A stretch of DNA of 63,928 nt from an uncultured Prevotellaceae bacterium (lineage in GTDB: Bacteria > Bacteroidota > Bacteroidia > Bacteroidales > Bacteroidaceae): assembly GCA_902786665.1 (NCBI GenBank), contig CADADN010000042.1, forward strand, positions 1 through 63,928. Reading direction: 5' to 3'. Shown one piece after another: positions 34,112 to 43,373 of this stretch. The position numbers were made by a program, and so were the translations under genes. Each line of letters starts with the position of its first letter. The first letter of the stretch is position 1. The notes below the pieces were generated by a model. It did not search any database and was not told the DNA's origin. It saw only the letters and a list, made by a program, of their open reading frames with translations.

Positions 34112-34142
34112 CAAAATTACTGCTTTTTCTTCACCTGACAAA
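34112..34142 (-). promoter_or_regulatory. Promoter of rpsF-rpsR-rplI
   Basis: Minus-strand TTTG (34139-34142), 19-base spacer, TAATTTTG (34112-34119). Confidence 0.8.
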
Positions 34143-34177
34143 ATATTTTTGCTATTTTTGCATCCAAATATGGAAAT

Positions 34178-34363
34178 ATGAAGCTAAAGAGATATTGTCT
34201 TCGCCTTGGTTTGCCCTTGTTTCTGCTGGGATGCGTGATGATTGTCGTTGGCTACCCAACAGGAATGAACAACCGCAACTGGTATCTGCTACTCAGCCTG
34301 CTGGCTGTGGTGGCAGGCACGGTGCTGTATGTGGCCAAGAAGAAAAAAGACAGCAAGTATTAG
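34178..34363 (+). CDS. Small two-helix membrane protein, 61 residues
   Basis: MKLKRYCLRLGLPLFLLGCV starts the product; two hydrophobic segments (about 10-26 and 36-53) are joined by a short loop (GYPTGMNNRNW), and the C-terminus is basic (KKKKDSKY). A TATTTTTG at 34153-34160 could be its -7 element. It is divergent from rpsF and convergent with rprY. I do not recognise a family; coding status rests on the start region, membrane-protein pattern and the terminator that follows. Confidence 0.65.
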   Translation: MKLKRYCLRLGLPLFLLGCVMIVVGYPTGMNNRNWYLLLSLLAVVAGTVLYVAKKKKDSKY

Positions 34364-34368
34364 ATGCT

Positions 34369-34449
34369 GGAGTTATAGGAGTTAAAGGGGAGTTAAAAAG
34401 AAGTTAAAGGGGAGTTAAAGGGACATATGTCCACTTAACTCCCCTTTTT
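34369..34449 (+). repeat. GGAGTTAAAGA repeat array, site C, doubling as a hairpin terminator
   Basis: Copies of GGAGTTAAAG end in the palindromic GGGACATATGTCC and a reversed unit. AAAGGGGAGTTAA (34406-34418) pairs with TTAACTCCCCTTT (34435-34447), followed by TTTTTA on the plus strand. It therefore probably terminates the 61-residue gene, and perhaps rprY from the other side. Confidence 0.75.
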
Positions 34450-34467
34450 AGCGCACCGTTATTACTT

Positions 34468-35166
34468 TTATTCCTCCTCGGGTGTGATGAGTTTGTAACC
34501 CTTTCCGTGGATGTTGATGATTTCGATTTGCGGGTCATCCTTGAGATGCTTGCGCAACTTGGTGATGTAAACATCCATGGAACGTGCGTTGAAGTAGTTG
34601 TCGTCAATCCAGATGGTCTTCAGTGCGAAGTCGCGTTGGAGTATCTCATTGGCGTGGGCGCAAAGCAAGGCGAGGAGTTCGTTCTCCTTGGTGGTGAGTT
34701 TGGTCTGCTTCTCACCGATGGTGAGCAGTTGCTTCTGGGTGTCGAAGATGAACTGTCCGATGTGATAGAGTGTGGACTCCTTGTTCTTCTTACCCCTCAC
34801 GCGCCTGAGAATGGCTTCGATACGGAACACGAGCTCCTCCATAGAGAAGGGTTTTGTGATGTAGTCGTCGGCACCGATTTTGAATCCTTCCAGGATGTCG
34901 TCCTTCAACTGCCTTGCCGTGAGGAAAATGATGGGTATTTCCGCATTGGCCTGACGTATTTCCTGTGCCAGGGTGAAGCCATCCTTCTTAGGCATCATCA
35001 CGTCGAGGACGCAGATGTCGAACTTGTTTTTCAGGAACTCCCTGTATCCAGCCTCTCCATCGAGACATAGTTCAGCCATATATCCCTTAGCCTGGAGATA
35101 CTCGCGAAGCAACATGCCGAGGTTCTCCTCGTCTTCGCACAACAAAATTTTCAGTTTTTCTTCCAT
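34468..35166 (-). CDS. rprY: OmpR-family response regulator, RprY-like
   Basis: 232 residues: receiver domain (phospho-acceptor Asp55 in DICVLDVMMPKKDG, switch Lys in YITKPFSMEEL) and a C-terminal winged-helix DNA-binding domain (LTTKENELLALLCAH, RSMDVYITKLRKHLKDD). Strong resemblance to RprY of Bacteroides fragilis. It follows the kinase by 5 bases. Its targets cannot be read from this window. Confidence 0.9.
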   Translation of the reverse strand: MEEKLKILLCEDEENLGMLLREYLQAKGYMAELCLDGEAGYREFLKNKFDICVLDVMMPKKDGFTLAQEIRQANAEIPIIFLTARQLKDDILEGFKIGADDYITKPFSMEELVFRIEAILRRVRGKKNKESTLYHIGQFIFDTQKQLLTIGEKQTKLTTKENELLALLCAHANEILQRDFALKTIWIDDNYFNARSMDVYITKLRKHLKDDPQIEIINIHGKGYKLITPEEE

Positions 35167-35171
35167 ATAGC

Positions 35172-36695
35172 TTATTCTTTGATGATTGGTAATGATATCG
35201 TAAATTTAGTACCCTTTCCAAATTCGCTTTCCACCTTGATGTCGCCCTTGTGCAGCTCCACGATGTTCTTCACGTAGGCCAGCCCCAAGCCGAAGCCTTT
35301 CACATTATGGAGGTTGCCGGTGTGTACACGGTAGAACTTGTCGAAAATCTTCTTTACATTCTCCTTCTTGATGCCTATGCCGTCATCCTGCACCGACATG
35401 AATATGCGGTCGTCCTTGTTCCATGTCCTCAACACGAGGTTGACAGGCTGGTCGGGCTTCTTGTATTTGATGGCGTTGTCCAGAAGGTTGAAGATGACAT
35501 TGGAGAAATGCGTCTCATCCACACAGATGGTGGAGTCCACAGCTCCCACTTCTGTCATGATCTTTCCTCCTGTGTGCTCCACACGAAGGGTGAAGGTATG
35601 CGCCACATTCTCCATCATCTCGTTGAGGTCGATGTTCTTCTTCTTGAAGATGGCATCGTGCTTGTCGAACATCGACATCTGCAGCACCCTGTCGACCAGG
35701 AATTTGAGGCGCTTGGACTCTTCCTGAATGGCCGTCCCGATGTGGTTCATCATCGCCGGACTCTTCGCAAGCGACTCGTCGTTGAGCATCTGCGAGGCGA
35801 GGGAGATGCTTGAGATGGGGGTCTTCAACTCATGCGTCATATTGTTGATGAAGTCGTTCTTGATTTCCGAGTATTTCTTCTGTCTGAAGACCACGACGAT
35901 GGTGAAGATGAAGGTGACCAGCAGGATGACTGTGAACATGATGGATGGAATCATGAAACGAATACTGGAGAAGATGTATTTGTTCATCAACGGGAAATGA
36001 ATCTTGACGATTCCCGTCTTATTGGCTGGGTCGTTGCGGTAGAGCACCTGTGAGTAGGTGTACTCTTCGCCCTCTTCGTTGTAGTCGGAACAGCGATACA
36101 CCTCCTTGCCCTCTTGTGTCTCCACGGTGAAATGGAAGGGGATGTCGATGCCGTTGTTTTTCAACTCCACCTGCAACTCCTGGTCGAGGAGTCGGAAATT
36201 GACCCTTTCCTCCAACGGTTTCTCCGACGCGGAATAGAGGATGCTCATCACCACCTGGTCGAGGAGGGCCTTCTGGTAAACGTAGCGGTTGCGGACTATC
36301 TCCTGCATCGACTTGTTCGACTTCGACAGGGTGTTCTTGTCACTTCTGACGATAATGAATTTGGGAATCTCCCCGGGACTGTGCTCGTTCACCTTTGTCT
36401 CAAAGGAATAATAGTCATTGTTTCCGAGAATGATGTCACCCACGGCACTCACTACTGCGGTGTCGCTCGACATGCGTTTGCGCTTGGCTGCACTGATATC
36501 GCTCTCCAAGAAACGCAGTGTCTCATTGAGTTCGAGGTTGCGTGACACCTGGTCGAGCGAGCGGGTAACCGACTCGTCGAACTGGTCTTTCTTCATGCTC
36601 ACCATCTCATCGATGTACTTCAATTGGAGGAAGAGCAAAGCAAGGAAAGAAAGGCCCATAATGGTGGACACGGCCCATATCGTCTTCTTCTTCAT
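35172..36695 (-). CDS. rprX: Sensor histidine kinase, RprX-like
   Basis: 507 residues. One N-terminal membrane helix (about 5-25), an extracytoplasmic region of about 225 residues, a second helix near 255-280 (SIMFTVILLVTFIFTIVVVF), then the H-box HELKTPISSISLA, N-box FNLLDNAIKYKK, and G-boxes DDGIGIKKENV and GFGLGLAYVK. The architecture and partner match RprX. The -7 promoter element ends only 4 bases before the ATG, so the mRNA may be nearly leaderless. Confidence 0.9.
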   Translation of the reverse strand: MKKKTIWAVSTIMGLSFLALLFLQLKYIDEMVSMKKDQFDESVTRSLDQVSRNLELNETLRFLESDISAAKRKRMSSDTAVVSAVGDIILGNNDYYSFETKVNEHSPGEIPKFIIVRSDKNTLSKSNKSMQEIVRNRYVYQKALLDQVVMSILYSASEKPLEERVNFRLLDQELQVELKNNGIDIPFHFTVETQEGKEVYRCSDYNEEGEEYTYSQVLYRNDPANKTGIVKIHFPLMNKYIFSSIRFMIPSIMFTVILLVTFIFTIVVVFRQKKYSEIKNDFINNMTHELKTPISSISLASQMLNDESLAKSPAMMNHIGTAIQEESKRLKFLVDRVLQMSMFDKHDAIFKKKNIDLNEMMENVAHTFTLRVEHTGGKIMTEVGAVDSTICVDETHFSNVIFNLLDNAIKYKKPDQPVNLVLRTWNKDDRIFMSVQDDGIGIKKENVKKIFDKFYRVHTGNLHNVKGFGLGLAYVKNIVELHKGDIKVESEFGKGTKFTISLPIIKE

Positions 36696-36699
36696 ATTG

Positions 36700-36707
36700 C
36701 AAAGATA
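36700..36707 (-). promoter_or_regulatory. Possible -7 element of rprX-rprY
   Basis: TATCTTTG on the minus strand, 4 bases from the start codon. A TTTG at the right distance is missing (only TTG at shorter spacing), so strength is uncertain. Confidence 0.5.
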
Positions 36708-36789
36708 GAAATAATGTCACACAATTAACACTATTAAGTTAAAAAAATCGGTGAAATAAAGGAAAATTAACTACTTCAAAAGGTTTTAA

Positions 36790-36803
36790 TTGATAATTAT
36801 CAA
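36790..36803. promoter_or_regulatory. Perfect 14-bp palindrome TTGATAATTATCAA
   Basis: Lies about 95 bases upstream of rprX in a long gap. It is a candidate operator, but AT-rich DNA gives such palindromes by chance. Confidence 0.25.
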
Positions 36804-36847
36804 CTATAAAATCATCATAAACAGCAATAGAAGCTAAAATAATTATT

Positions 36848-36889
36848 GAAACTATGAAAACTATAGAAACTATGAAAACTATAGAAACC
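36848..36889 (+). repeat. 18-bp tandem repeat in the rprX/nucleotidyltransferase gap
   Basis: GAAACTATGAAAACTATA occurs twice in tandem, followed by a partial third unit. Confidence 0.8.
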
Positions 36890-36894
36890 ATAAG

Positions 36895-37345
36895 GATTTT
36901 TTGTTTTGTATTGTCTTCGGCTTGCACTACTCTGCCCCTCGGGCGAAGATAGGCGGCGCTTTCCACATAACAAAAATGTTGTTGATGTAGTAAACACGGT
37001 TGAGCAAAGTTGAGCAAGGTGAGCGAAGCGAACACAGAAAATCGCAACTATGTTGCGTAAAGCTTCACAGCGACCGCTTTAAGGGAGCGGTACCTTAATG
37101 AACGAGCACCGAGTAGGTGCGGTTGAGCCCCCTCCCGATGTCGGGAGGGGGACGGGGTGGTTGTGAACCATCCAAGCCGGAGGCTTGGGAAAAACGTTAT
37201 TCGAGGCTTCATCTTGTGTGTTGCCCAATTTGTTACTCGGGAATGAAAACAAAAAACTTCGTCTTTTGTTTTGCATTCCGCTCGGCTTGCACTACTCTGC
37301 CCTTGGGCGAAGATAGGCGGCGCCTCAACAATAAAAACAAAAAAA
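36895..37345 (+). repeat. Composite repeat region: CTTCGGCTTGCACTA elements and hairpins
   Basis: Two long copies (36895-36965 and 37256-37326) share GGCTTGCACTACTCTGCCC and GGGCGAAGATAGGCGGCGC. Between them (37070-37200) are several hairpins: ACCGCT/AGCGGT near 37072-37092, CCCCCTCCCGA / TCGGGAGGGGG (37128-37138 with 37141-37151) and CCAAGCC/GGCTTGG near 37171-37189. The third, shorter copy forms the promoter of the next gene. I see no protein gene in the roughly 700-base gap. Confidence 0.7.
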
Positions 37346-37356
37346 GGATTTTTTGT

Positions 37357-37387
37357 TTTGTATTGTCTTCGGCTTGCACTATCTTTG
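37357..37387 (+). promoter_or_regulatory. Promoter of the nucleotidyltransferase gene, inside a repeat copy
   Basis: TTTG (37357-37360), 19-base spacer ending CGGCTTGCAC, TATCTTTG (37380-37387). Only 8 bases separate it from the ATG. The two upstream repeat copies have TACTCTG in place of TATCTTTG. Confidence 0.75.
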
Positions 37388-37395
37388 CAAGCAAT

Positions 37396-38469
37396 ATGGA
37401 TAAGAATCAGCTCTATTTGGAGTTTCTACGCTATAGCCTGGACGACACCGCTTCCCCACCGGCAGGTGTGGAAGACATCGACTGGGACGATTTATATATG
37501 TTTGCCCGCCATCAGACGGCGGAAGCCTCTTTTTGGGAAGGCATCGACCGACTAGACCGTTCTGGTGGCATGAAGCTGTCGGAGACGTGCGTCCTCAGGT
37601 GGATGGCCCGGAAGAAGAAAATAGAGAAGGACAACGAGAAGGTTTACAAGAAAGCCGCTTGGGTGTGGAAGAATTTCCTACGCGAGGGGTTCCGCTCCTG
37701 CCTGCTGAAAGGCCAGGGAAACGCCCTTCTCTACCCCACCCCATACATGCGCACACCCGGCGACATCGACATATGGGTGGAAGGCGGCGACAAGAAAGTC
37801 ATCGCCTACATCGATTCCGTCATCCCCGGCATGAAACGCGTCTATCACCATATCGAGTTCATCAGCACAGGCAAGGTTCCCATCGAGGTGCATTACCGTC
37901 CTGCATGGTTGAGCAACCCCTTCCACAACCGTCGCCTGCAACGATGGTTTGAGTCGCATGGCGACGAATGTTTCTCCAACAAGAAAGAGGAATGGGGATT
38001 CTGCACCCCCACGCCGACATTCAACACCATTTTCTTGCTCACCCATGTCTACAACCATCTCATCAGGGAGGGCGTGGGACTGCGCCATGTGGTGGACTAC
38101 TACCATCTGCTGAACAACTACCCTGCCGACGCACCCAAGCCAGACGAGAAAGAACTTCGGAGGCTGGGATTGCTGAAGATGGCAGGTGCCATGATGTGGG
38201 TGCTCCACAACGTGCTTGGACTCCCAGAAGAGAAACTCCTTTGCCGCCCCAACAAGAGAATCGGACAATTGTTCCTCAACGAGATTCTGGAAGGCGGGAA
38301 TTTCGGGAAGTTCGACGAACGCGTGATGGGTGGCGAACAGGAAACGCCATTGCGCCACAACATCAAAGTGTTATGGAGAGACCTGCGTTTCATCTTCTAT
38401 TTCCCCTCAGAGTGTCTGTGGGAGCCCTATTTCCGCCTATGGCACTGGGTGTGGAGGAAAAGACACTGA
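37396..38469 (+). CDS. Nucleotidyltransferase-family protein (NTP_transf_5 type)
   Basis: 357 residues. The key signature is CLLKGQGNALLYP followed by RTPGDIDIWVEGG (Asp123 and Asp125 of the nucleotidyltransferase metal site). The rest is alpha-helical, with a conserved H..Y.PAWLSNPFHNRRLQ-like segment and NTIFLLTHVYNHLIREGVGL. Such proteins are often found with polysaccharide or surface-modification genes, but here the gene is alone. I chose the ATG at 37396 because the promoter lies directly before it; the 93 upstream codons in frame are repeat DNA. Confidence 0.85.
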   Translation: MDKNQLYLEFLRYSLDDTASPPAGVEDIDWDDLYMFARHQTAEASFWEGIDRLDRSGGMKLSETCVLRWMARKKKIEKDNEKVYKKAAWVWKNFLREGFRSCLLKGQGNALLYPTPYMRTPGDIDIWVEGGDKKVIAYIDSVIPGMKRVYHHIEFISTGKVPIEVHYRPAWLSNPFHNRRLQRWFESHGDECFSNKKEEWGFCTPTPTFNTIFLLTHVYNHLIREGVGLRHVVDYYHLLNNYPADAPKPDEKELRRLGLLKMAGAMMWVLHNVLGLPEEKLLCRPNKRIGQLFLNEILEGGNFGKFDERVMGGEQETPLRHNIKVLWRDLRFIFYFPSECLWEPYFRLWHWVWRKRH

Positions 38470-38506
38470 AAGATTGAAAATTGAAGATTGAAAATTGAAG
38501 ATTCGC
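38469..38506 (+). repeat. GATTGAAAATTGAA-type AT repeat
   Basis: Starts at the stop of the nucleotidyltransferase gene: two and a half units of a 14-base AGATTGAAAATTGA repeat. The same family occurs at 229-260, inside the gene at 17848-17940, and at 49662-49746. Confidence 0.75.
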
Positions 38507-38522
38507 TTTTGCTCAATTTTCT

Positions 38523-38580
38523 GGAGTTCAAAGGGAGTTAAAGAGGAGTTAAAGAGGAGTTAAAGGGACGTATGATCACT
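38523..38580 (+). repeat. GGAGTTAAAGA repeat array, site D
   Basis: Three units at an exact 11-base period, then GGGACGTATGATCACT. It lies just beyond the thrS terminator. Confidence 0.8.
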
Positions 38581-38622
38581 AGCCCTTACTTGCGAAGATT
38601 GAGTTAATTATTGGAAATTGAA

Positions 38623-38678
38623 GATGTCCTTGCGTATCCGGGTGTAATCTTTTACAAGAACCGGACCGCAAGGACATC
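38623..38678 (-). terminator. Large hairpin after thrS
   Basis: GATGTCCTTGCG (38623-38634) pairs perfectly with CGCAAGGACATC (38667-38678), with an inner CCGG pair. It begins 23 bases after the thrS stop. The T-run after it is weak. Confidence 0.65.
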
Positions 38679-38701
38679 ATATTTGATGACTATCTGTTTG
38701 T

Positions 38702-40666
38702 TTAGTCCTGAGGCTTGATATTTGTGGCCTCCAGCATCTCAGCCACCTCGGCGTTGATGCGGGCGGCGAAGTCCTCCATGGACATGGTGGCTTGCTCACC
38801 ACCGCCTTGCTTGCGCATGGACACCAACCCGTCGGCTGCTTCCTTCTCACCCACGATGACCATGTAAGGCACGCGGCTGAGTTCGTTGTCGCGTATCTTG
38901 CGACCTATCTTCTCATTGCGGTCGTCGACGACAGCTCTCACGCCTTGTTCATCGAAATAGGCTGCCACCTTGCAGGCGTAGTCATTGAACTTCTCCGAGA
39001 TGGGGAGGACGGCCACCTGGTCGGGGATGAGCCAGAGGGGGAAATGCCCTGCTGTGTGCTCGATAAGCACGGCGGTGAAACGCTCCATGGAACCGAATGG
39101 TGCCCTGTGCACCATCACGGGCGTCTGCCTGGAATTATCCTCTGCGACGTATTCCAACTTGAATCGCTGCGGCAGGTTGTAGTCCACCTGGATGGTACCC
39201 AACTGCCAGCGGCGGCCGATGGCATCCTTCACCATGAAGTCGAGTTTGGGTCCGTAGAAAGCCGCCTCGCCATATTCCACCTTCGCATCAAGGCCTTTCT
39301 CCTTGCACGCATCGATGATGGCTTGCTCGCTCTCCGCCCACACCTCGTCGGAACCGATGTATTTCTCTGTGTCCTTGGGGTCGCGGAGGGATATTTGCGC
39401 CTCTACGTTATCGAAATTGAAGATTTTGAACACTGCCTGTATGATATCCATCACGCGGAGGAACTCTCCCTTCACCTGTTCGGGACGGCAGAAGATGTGG
39501 GCATCGTCCTGGGTGAAGGAGCGCACACGGGTGAAGCCATGCAATTCGCCGCTCTTCTCATAACGATAGACGGTGCCGAACTCAGCAATGCGCAGCGGCA
39601 GGTCCTTGTAGGAGCGCGGCTTGTTGGCAAACACCTCGCAGTGGTGCGGGCAGTTCATTGGTTTGAGCATGTACTCCTCGTCCTCTTCCGGTGTGTGGAT
39701 GGGTTGGAAGGAGTCCTTGCCGTAATGGGCATAGTGTCCGGAAGTGACATAGAGGTTCTTGCCTCCTATATGCGGGGTGATGACCTCCTGGTAGCCGAAG
39801 CGTTTCTGTATGCCACGCAGCATATCCTGGAGGCGGAGCCTCAATTCCGTGCCTTTGGGAAGCCAGATGGGCAGACCCTTTCCCACACGGTCGGAGAACA
39901 TGAACAATTCCATCTCCTTGCCAATCCTGCGGTGGTCACGCTTCTTGGCCTCCTCGAGCATGACGAGGTATTCGTCGAGCATCTTTTTCTTGGGGAACGA
40001 GATGCCATAGATGCGAGTCATGTCCTCACGGTTGGCATCACCGCGCCAGAAGCATCCAGAGGTGCTGGTGATTTTCAATGCCTTGATGAGTCCGGTGTTC
40101 ATCAGGTGGGGACCGCTGCAGAGGTCGGTGAAAGCACCTTGTGTATAGGTGGTGATGGTGCCGTCTTCCAGGTCGAGGTCGATATGCTCGCATTTGAAAT
40201 CCTGACCGTCGGCCTTGAACTCAGCCAACGCGTCGGCCTTTGAGATTTCCCTTCTCACCACGGGTTCGTTCTTCTTGGCCAATTCCATCATCTTTGCCTC
40301 GATCATGGGGAAATCGGCTTCAGAGATGGTTTTGCCATCCTTGAGCACCACGTCGTAGAAGAAGCCATTCTCTATGGCCGGACCGAAGCCGAACTGTATT
40401 CCGGGATAAAGCTCCTTCAACGCCTCTGCGAGGAGGTGTGCGCTGGTATGCCAGAAGGTGTGCTTTCCTTCTTCGTCCTCGAACTTGTACAAGGCTATGG
40501 TTGAGTCACTAAGGATGGGACGGTTGAGTTCCACCGTTACGCCATTGACACCGCAAGATACAACGTTGCGGGCGAGAGCCGGCGATATGCTCTCTGCGAT
40601 TTGAAGTCCGGTGACACCCTGCTCGTATTCACGCACGGTGCCGTCGGGGAAAGTGATTTTAATCAT
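38702..40666 (-). CDS. thrS: Threonyl-tRNA synthetase
   Basis: 654 residues, class II synthetase. Order: N-terminal TGS domain ([20 protein letters not shown]), editing domain ([16 protein letters not shown], and [20 protein letters not shown]), catalytic core with [10 protein letters not shown] and [20 protein letters not shown], and the C-terminal anticodon-binding domain beginning [15 protein letters not shown]. Normal length. It has its own promoter, 128 bases after the TPR gene stop. Confidence 0.98.
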   Translation of the reverse strand: MIKITFPDGTVREYEQGVTGLQIAESISPALARNVVSCGVNGVTVELNRPILSDSTIALYKFEDEEGKHTFWHTSAHLLAEALKELYPGIQFGFGPAIENGFFYDVVLKDGKTISEADFPMIEAKMMELAKKNEPVVRREISKADALAEFKADGQDFKCEHIDLDLEDGTITTYTQGAFTDLCSGPHLMNTGLIKALKITSTSGCFWRGDANREDMTRIYGISFPKKKMLDEYLVMLEEAKKRDHRRIGKEMELFMFSDRVGKGLPIWLPKGTELRLRLQDMLRGIQKRFGYQEVITPHIGGKNLYVTSGHYAHYGKDSFQPIHTPEEDEEYMLKPMNCPHHCEVFANKPRSYKDLPLRIAEFGTVYRYEKSGELHGFTRVRSFTQDDAHIFCRPEQVKGEFLRVMDIIQAVFKIFNFDNVEAQISLRDPKDTEKYIGSDEVWAESEQAIIDACKEKGLDAKVEYGEAAFYGPKLDFMVKDAIGRRWQLGTIQVDYNLPQRFKLEYVAEDNSRQTPVMVHRAPFGSMERFTAVLIEHTAGHFPLWLIPDQVAVLPISEKFNDYACKVAAYFDEQGVRAVVDDRNEKIGRKIRDNELSRVPYMVIVGEKEAADGLVSMRKQGGGEQATMSMEDFAARINAEVAEMLEATNIKPQD

Positions 40667-40697
40667 GACAAATTTACGGATATTTGTGAAATTGCGG

Positions 40698-40728
40698 CAA
40701 AGGTAATGAATAATTCGCTCACCACAAA
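40698..40728 (-). promoter_or_regulatory. Promoter of thrS
   Basis: Minus-strand TTTG (40725-40728), 19-base spacer, TACCTTTG (40698-40705). Confidence 0.8.
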
Positions 40729-40794
40729 GAAAAAGGGACTTGAAAAAGTAGCTGGTGCCAAAAACTTTTAGGAGGGAATAGGATTTTTACCTTG

Positions 40795-42774
40795 CTACTT
40801 TGCATACTTCTTGATCATGCCATAGGCGCTGTAAAGTCCCAATTCTCCGGCTTTGCTGAGGTCGGCCACCCCCTCTTCCTGTTGTCCGGCCTTCACTCTT
40901 GCCAGTCCCCTGTTGTAGTAAGCCTCCGCCACGTTGGCATTCAGTTCCAAGCATTTCGTATAGTCATCGATGGCCTGCTGGTATTCCTCCGCAGCGAGGC
41001 GTATGTTGCCTCTGTCATAATATACGAAGGGGTTGTCGGGCATGAGGCTGATGGCCTTGTCGAAATCGTAAACGACACTGGCGACCCTTATTTCCGAGTT
41101 GACGCCTTGAGAGGCATTGAACTCATTCTGCATGGCCAGGCAGACCCCTCTTTGCCAATATGCGAGAGCCATCTGGGGGTCGATTTCCAGGCATGTGTTG
41201 AGGTCGTCCACCGCCTCGCCGTAATTTTGCACCACCATGTAGGCCACGGCCCTTTGCAGCAGGATGTTTTTCTGAAGTTGCACATCCGTGGCGGCGGCGA
41301 GGTCATTCGACAATGTGTCGGCAACGGCGAAGACAGCTTTCGACTGCTGCTCGGTGAGCGAGTTGGGATTGCAGTTGACATAGACGGTGTGCAAAGGCCT
41401 TGTCTTCTGGTTGAAATTTTCCACGGCGGCGTCGAAGACTTGGAAAGGCTTGAGCACATTGTTGTAGCGTATGAAGGAGAGATGATACATGGGCATGTTG
41501 TCAACCTCTATTTTGCGATTCTGCACCTTGCCCCTGTAAACGCTGGCATACTCTTGCTCGGCGATTGCCGGCAGTTCCTCCTCCTCGTCCTCCACTACGA
41601 TCTGGTTGTACTTGGAAAAGTCTATCTCGCTGCGTTTCCTGGTCTGCACCACTTTCGCCCTTGACCACCGTGGCTGGATGCCGACATGCTTCTCCATCTG
41701 CGCCTTGACGATGCGGAACTCGTCGAGCTCGGCTTGGTTGGTCATGCCAAGCCTCCTGTAGCATTCGGCTCTTGCACTCAGCCCCACCCAGAAGTTGGGA
41801 AACTGGTCGATGATTTTGGAATAGTCCTGTATGGCCCTTCTCAGGTTTCCTGTCTTGTGCAGCAGCACCGCCCGGTTGTAGAGCGCCATGATGTTGTTGG
41901 GCTCCATCTTCACAATGAAGTCGAAATCCTCGATGGCGCGGTTGTCGTCCCCCACCTGCACACGGAGGATTCCCCTGTTGTAATGAGCCATGAAATTGTC
42001 GGGGTCTATTTCCAATACCGCGTCGTAGTCGGCCATTGCCCCGCGGAGGTTGTTCACATTGAGACGCACCAGCGCCCTGTTGAGATAGCATCCCACCATT
42101 TTGGGCTTCAAGTGGATGACTTCCGAGAGTTGTTTGTCGGCGTCGAGCCATTGTTTTCTCGACAGGCTGATGTTGGCCCTTGTCAGCCAGGCTTCCCAAT
42201 CGTAAGGGTCGAGTTCGTTGACATGGTCGAGCCATTTGGCTGCCTCGAGGGTGTCTTTCTGTATGAGGCAAATGCCGGCCTTGATGGAGTATGCCCTTGC
42301 GAAGGTGCTCCATTTCTGTATGATGGTGTCGAGGTCGAGTTGTGCATGCTCGTAGTCTTTGAGTTCAACCCTGCACAACATCCTGTTGACCCAGAAGTTC
42401 TGTGACGACGGTTCGTCACGCAATGCCCTGTCGTAGTCGGCGATGGCATCCTCATACCTCTTGATTCTTATTCGGCATAGTCCTCTCAACTCATACATGC
42501 CGGTGATGTAAGGATTGAGTTTGATGGCTTCCGAGCAGTCGCTCTCCGCTCCTACGAAGTCGTCGAGGTAGTATTTTGCCACCCCCCGGTAGAACCATGG
42601 CTCATAAAGGTAGGGTTTCGACATGATGGCCCTGTTGAAATGCTGTATGGCAAGCACATAGTCCTCATAATACAAAGCACTTCTGCCACTCATGATAAGT
42701 CTGTCGACATTGAACTGTGCCGACATCGTGAGTGGTAGAAGTGCGAAGAGTGCTATGAACAGGCGTCTCATCAT
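40795..42774 (-). CDS. Exported tetratricopeptide-repeat protein
   Basis: 659 residues with a signal peptide (MMRRLFIALFALLPLTMSAQ) and TPR units through residue about 350 (for example AIADYDRALRDEPSSQNFWV and AIEDFDFIVKMEPNNIMALY), an acidic linker (VEDEEEELPAI) near 395-405, and further TPR units at about 520-650. No enzyme domain is visible. Such proteins act as periplasmic scaffolds. It follows def by 27 bases, in the common Bacteroidales order ruvX-def-TPR-thrS. Confidence 0.9.
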   Translation of the reverse strand: MMRRLFIALFALLPLTMSAQFNVDRLIMSGRSALYYEDYVLAIQHFNRAIMSKPYLYEPWFYRGVAKYYLDDFVGAESDCSEAIKLNPYITGMYELRGLCRIRIKRYEDAIADYDRALRDEPSSQNFWVNRMLCRVELKDYEHAQLDLDTIIQKWSTFARAYSIKAGICLIQKDTLEAAKWLDHVNELDPYDWEAWLTRANISLSRKQWLDADKQLSEVIHLKPKMVGCYLNRALVRLNVNNLRGAMADYDAVLEIDPDNFMAHYNRGILRVQVGDDNRAIEDFDFIVKMEPNNIMALYNRAVLLHKTGNLRRAIQDYSKIIDQFPNFWVGLSARAECYRRLGMTNQAELDEFRIVKAQMEKHVGIQPRWSRAKVVQTRKRSEIDFSKYNQIVVEDEEEELPAIAEQEYASVYRGKVQNRKIEVDNMPMYHLSFIRYNNVLKPFQVFDAAVENFNQKTRPLHTVYVNCNPNSLTEQQSKAVFAVADTLSNDLAAATDVQLQKNILLQRAVAYMVVQNYGEAVDDLNTCLEIDPQMALAYWQRGVCLAMQNEFNASQGVNSEIRVASVVYDFDKAISLMPDNPFVYYDRGNIRLAAEEYQQAIDDYTKCLELNANVAEAYYNRGLARVKAGQQEEGVADLSKAGELGLYSAYGMIKKYAK

Positions 42775-42801
42775 ACCCTGTCGAAAGAGGAGTGGAGCTA
42801 C

Positions 42802-43362
42802 TTACCTGCTGGCAGACTTTGTGCGGTACCCGCAACTATATCTTCCTTGCGTCAATGCCTTTAGCTTGTTCTTTATCATGGTTTTGCGGAAGGGCGAAAT
42901 GCGATCCACAAACACCTTGCCCTCGAGGTGGTCGAACTCATGCTGCATCACCCGTGCGAGATAGCCGTCAACCCACTCCTCGTGGACATTATGGTCAACG
43001 TCCTTGTAAGTCACCTTGATGCGAGTGGGGCGTGTCACCTTCTCATGGATTCCCGGGAGGCTGAGGCATCCCTCCTCCATGGAGTCAGTTTCTGTGTCGT
43101 CGTATTCCACGATGTGCGGATTGATGAAGGTCTTGCGATATCCCTTGTATTGAGGATAGTCCTCCCCCAGCACGTCAAGGTCGATGACAACCACCCGGAT
43201 GTCCTTTCCCACTTGAGGTGCTGCCAGTCCTATGCCTTCGGAATTGGCCAACGTGTCATACATGTCGGCGACGAATTTCTCCAGGTCGGGGAAGTCGTCG
43301 GGAATGTCCTGTGCCACCTTCCTCAGCACAGTTTGCCCATATATATAAATAGGTAATATCAT
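42802..43362 (-). CDS. def: Peptide deformylase
   Basis: 186 residues; removes the formyl group from nascent proteins. All three metal and active-site motifs are present: GIGLAAPQVG, EEGCLSLPG and QHEFDHLEGKVF. It lies 11 bases after ruvX. Confidence 0.97.
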   Translation of the reverse strand: MILPIYIYGQTVLRKVAQDIPDDFPDLEKFVADMYDTLANSEGIGLAAPQVGKDIRVVVIDLDVLGEDYPQYKGYRKTFINPHIVEYDDTETDSMEEGCLSLPGIHEKVTRPTRIKVTYKDVDHNVHEEWVDGYLARVMQHEFDHLEGKVFVDRISPFRKTMIKNKLKALTQGRYSCGYRTKSASR

Positions 43363-43373
43363 TTTTTTAGGTT

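Noticed and set aside
37079-37276. 65-codon frame on the minus strand in the same gap
   Set aside because: Composed of REP-like stems with no coding pattern or start signals.
37117-37395. Upstream extension of the nucleotidyltransferase frame by 93 codons
   Set aside because: The extension covers hairpins and repeat copies and contains the promoter; the ATG at 37396 follows TTTG-N19-TATCTTTG directly.
39417-39435. GAAATTGAAGATTTTGAA inside thrS resembling the AT repeat
   Set aside because: It encodes the conserved FKIFNFDN stretch of threonyl-tRNA synthetase, so the likeness is by chance.
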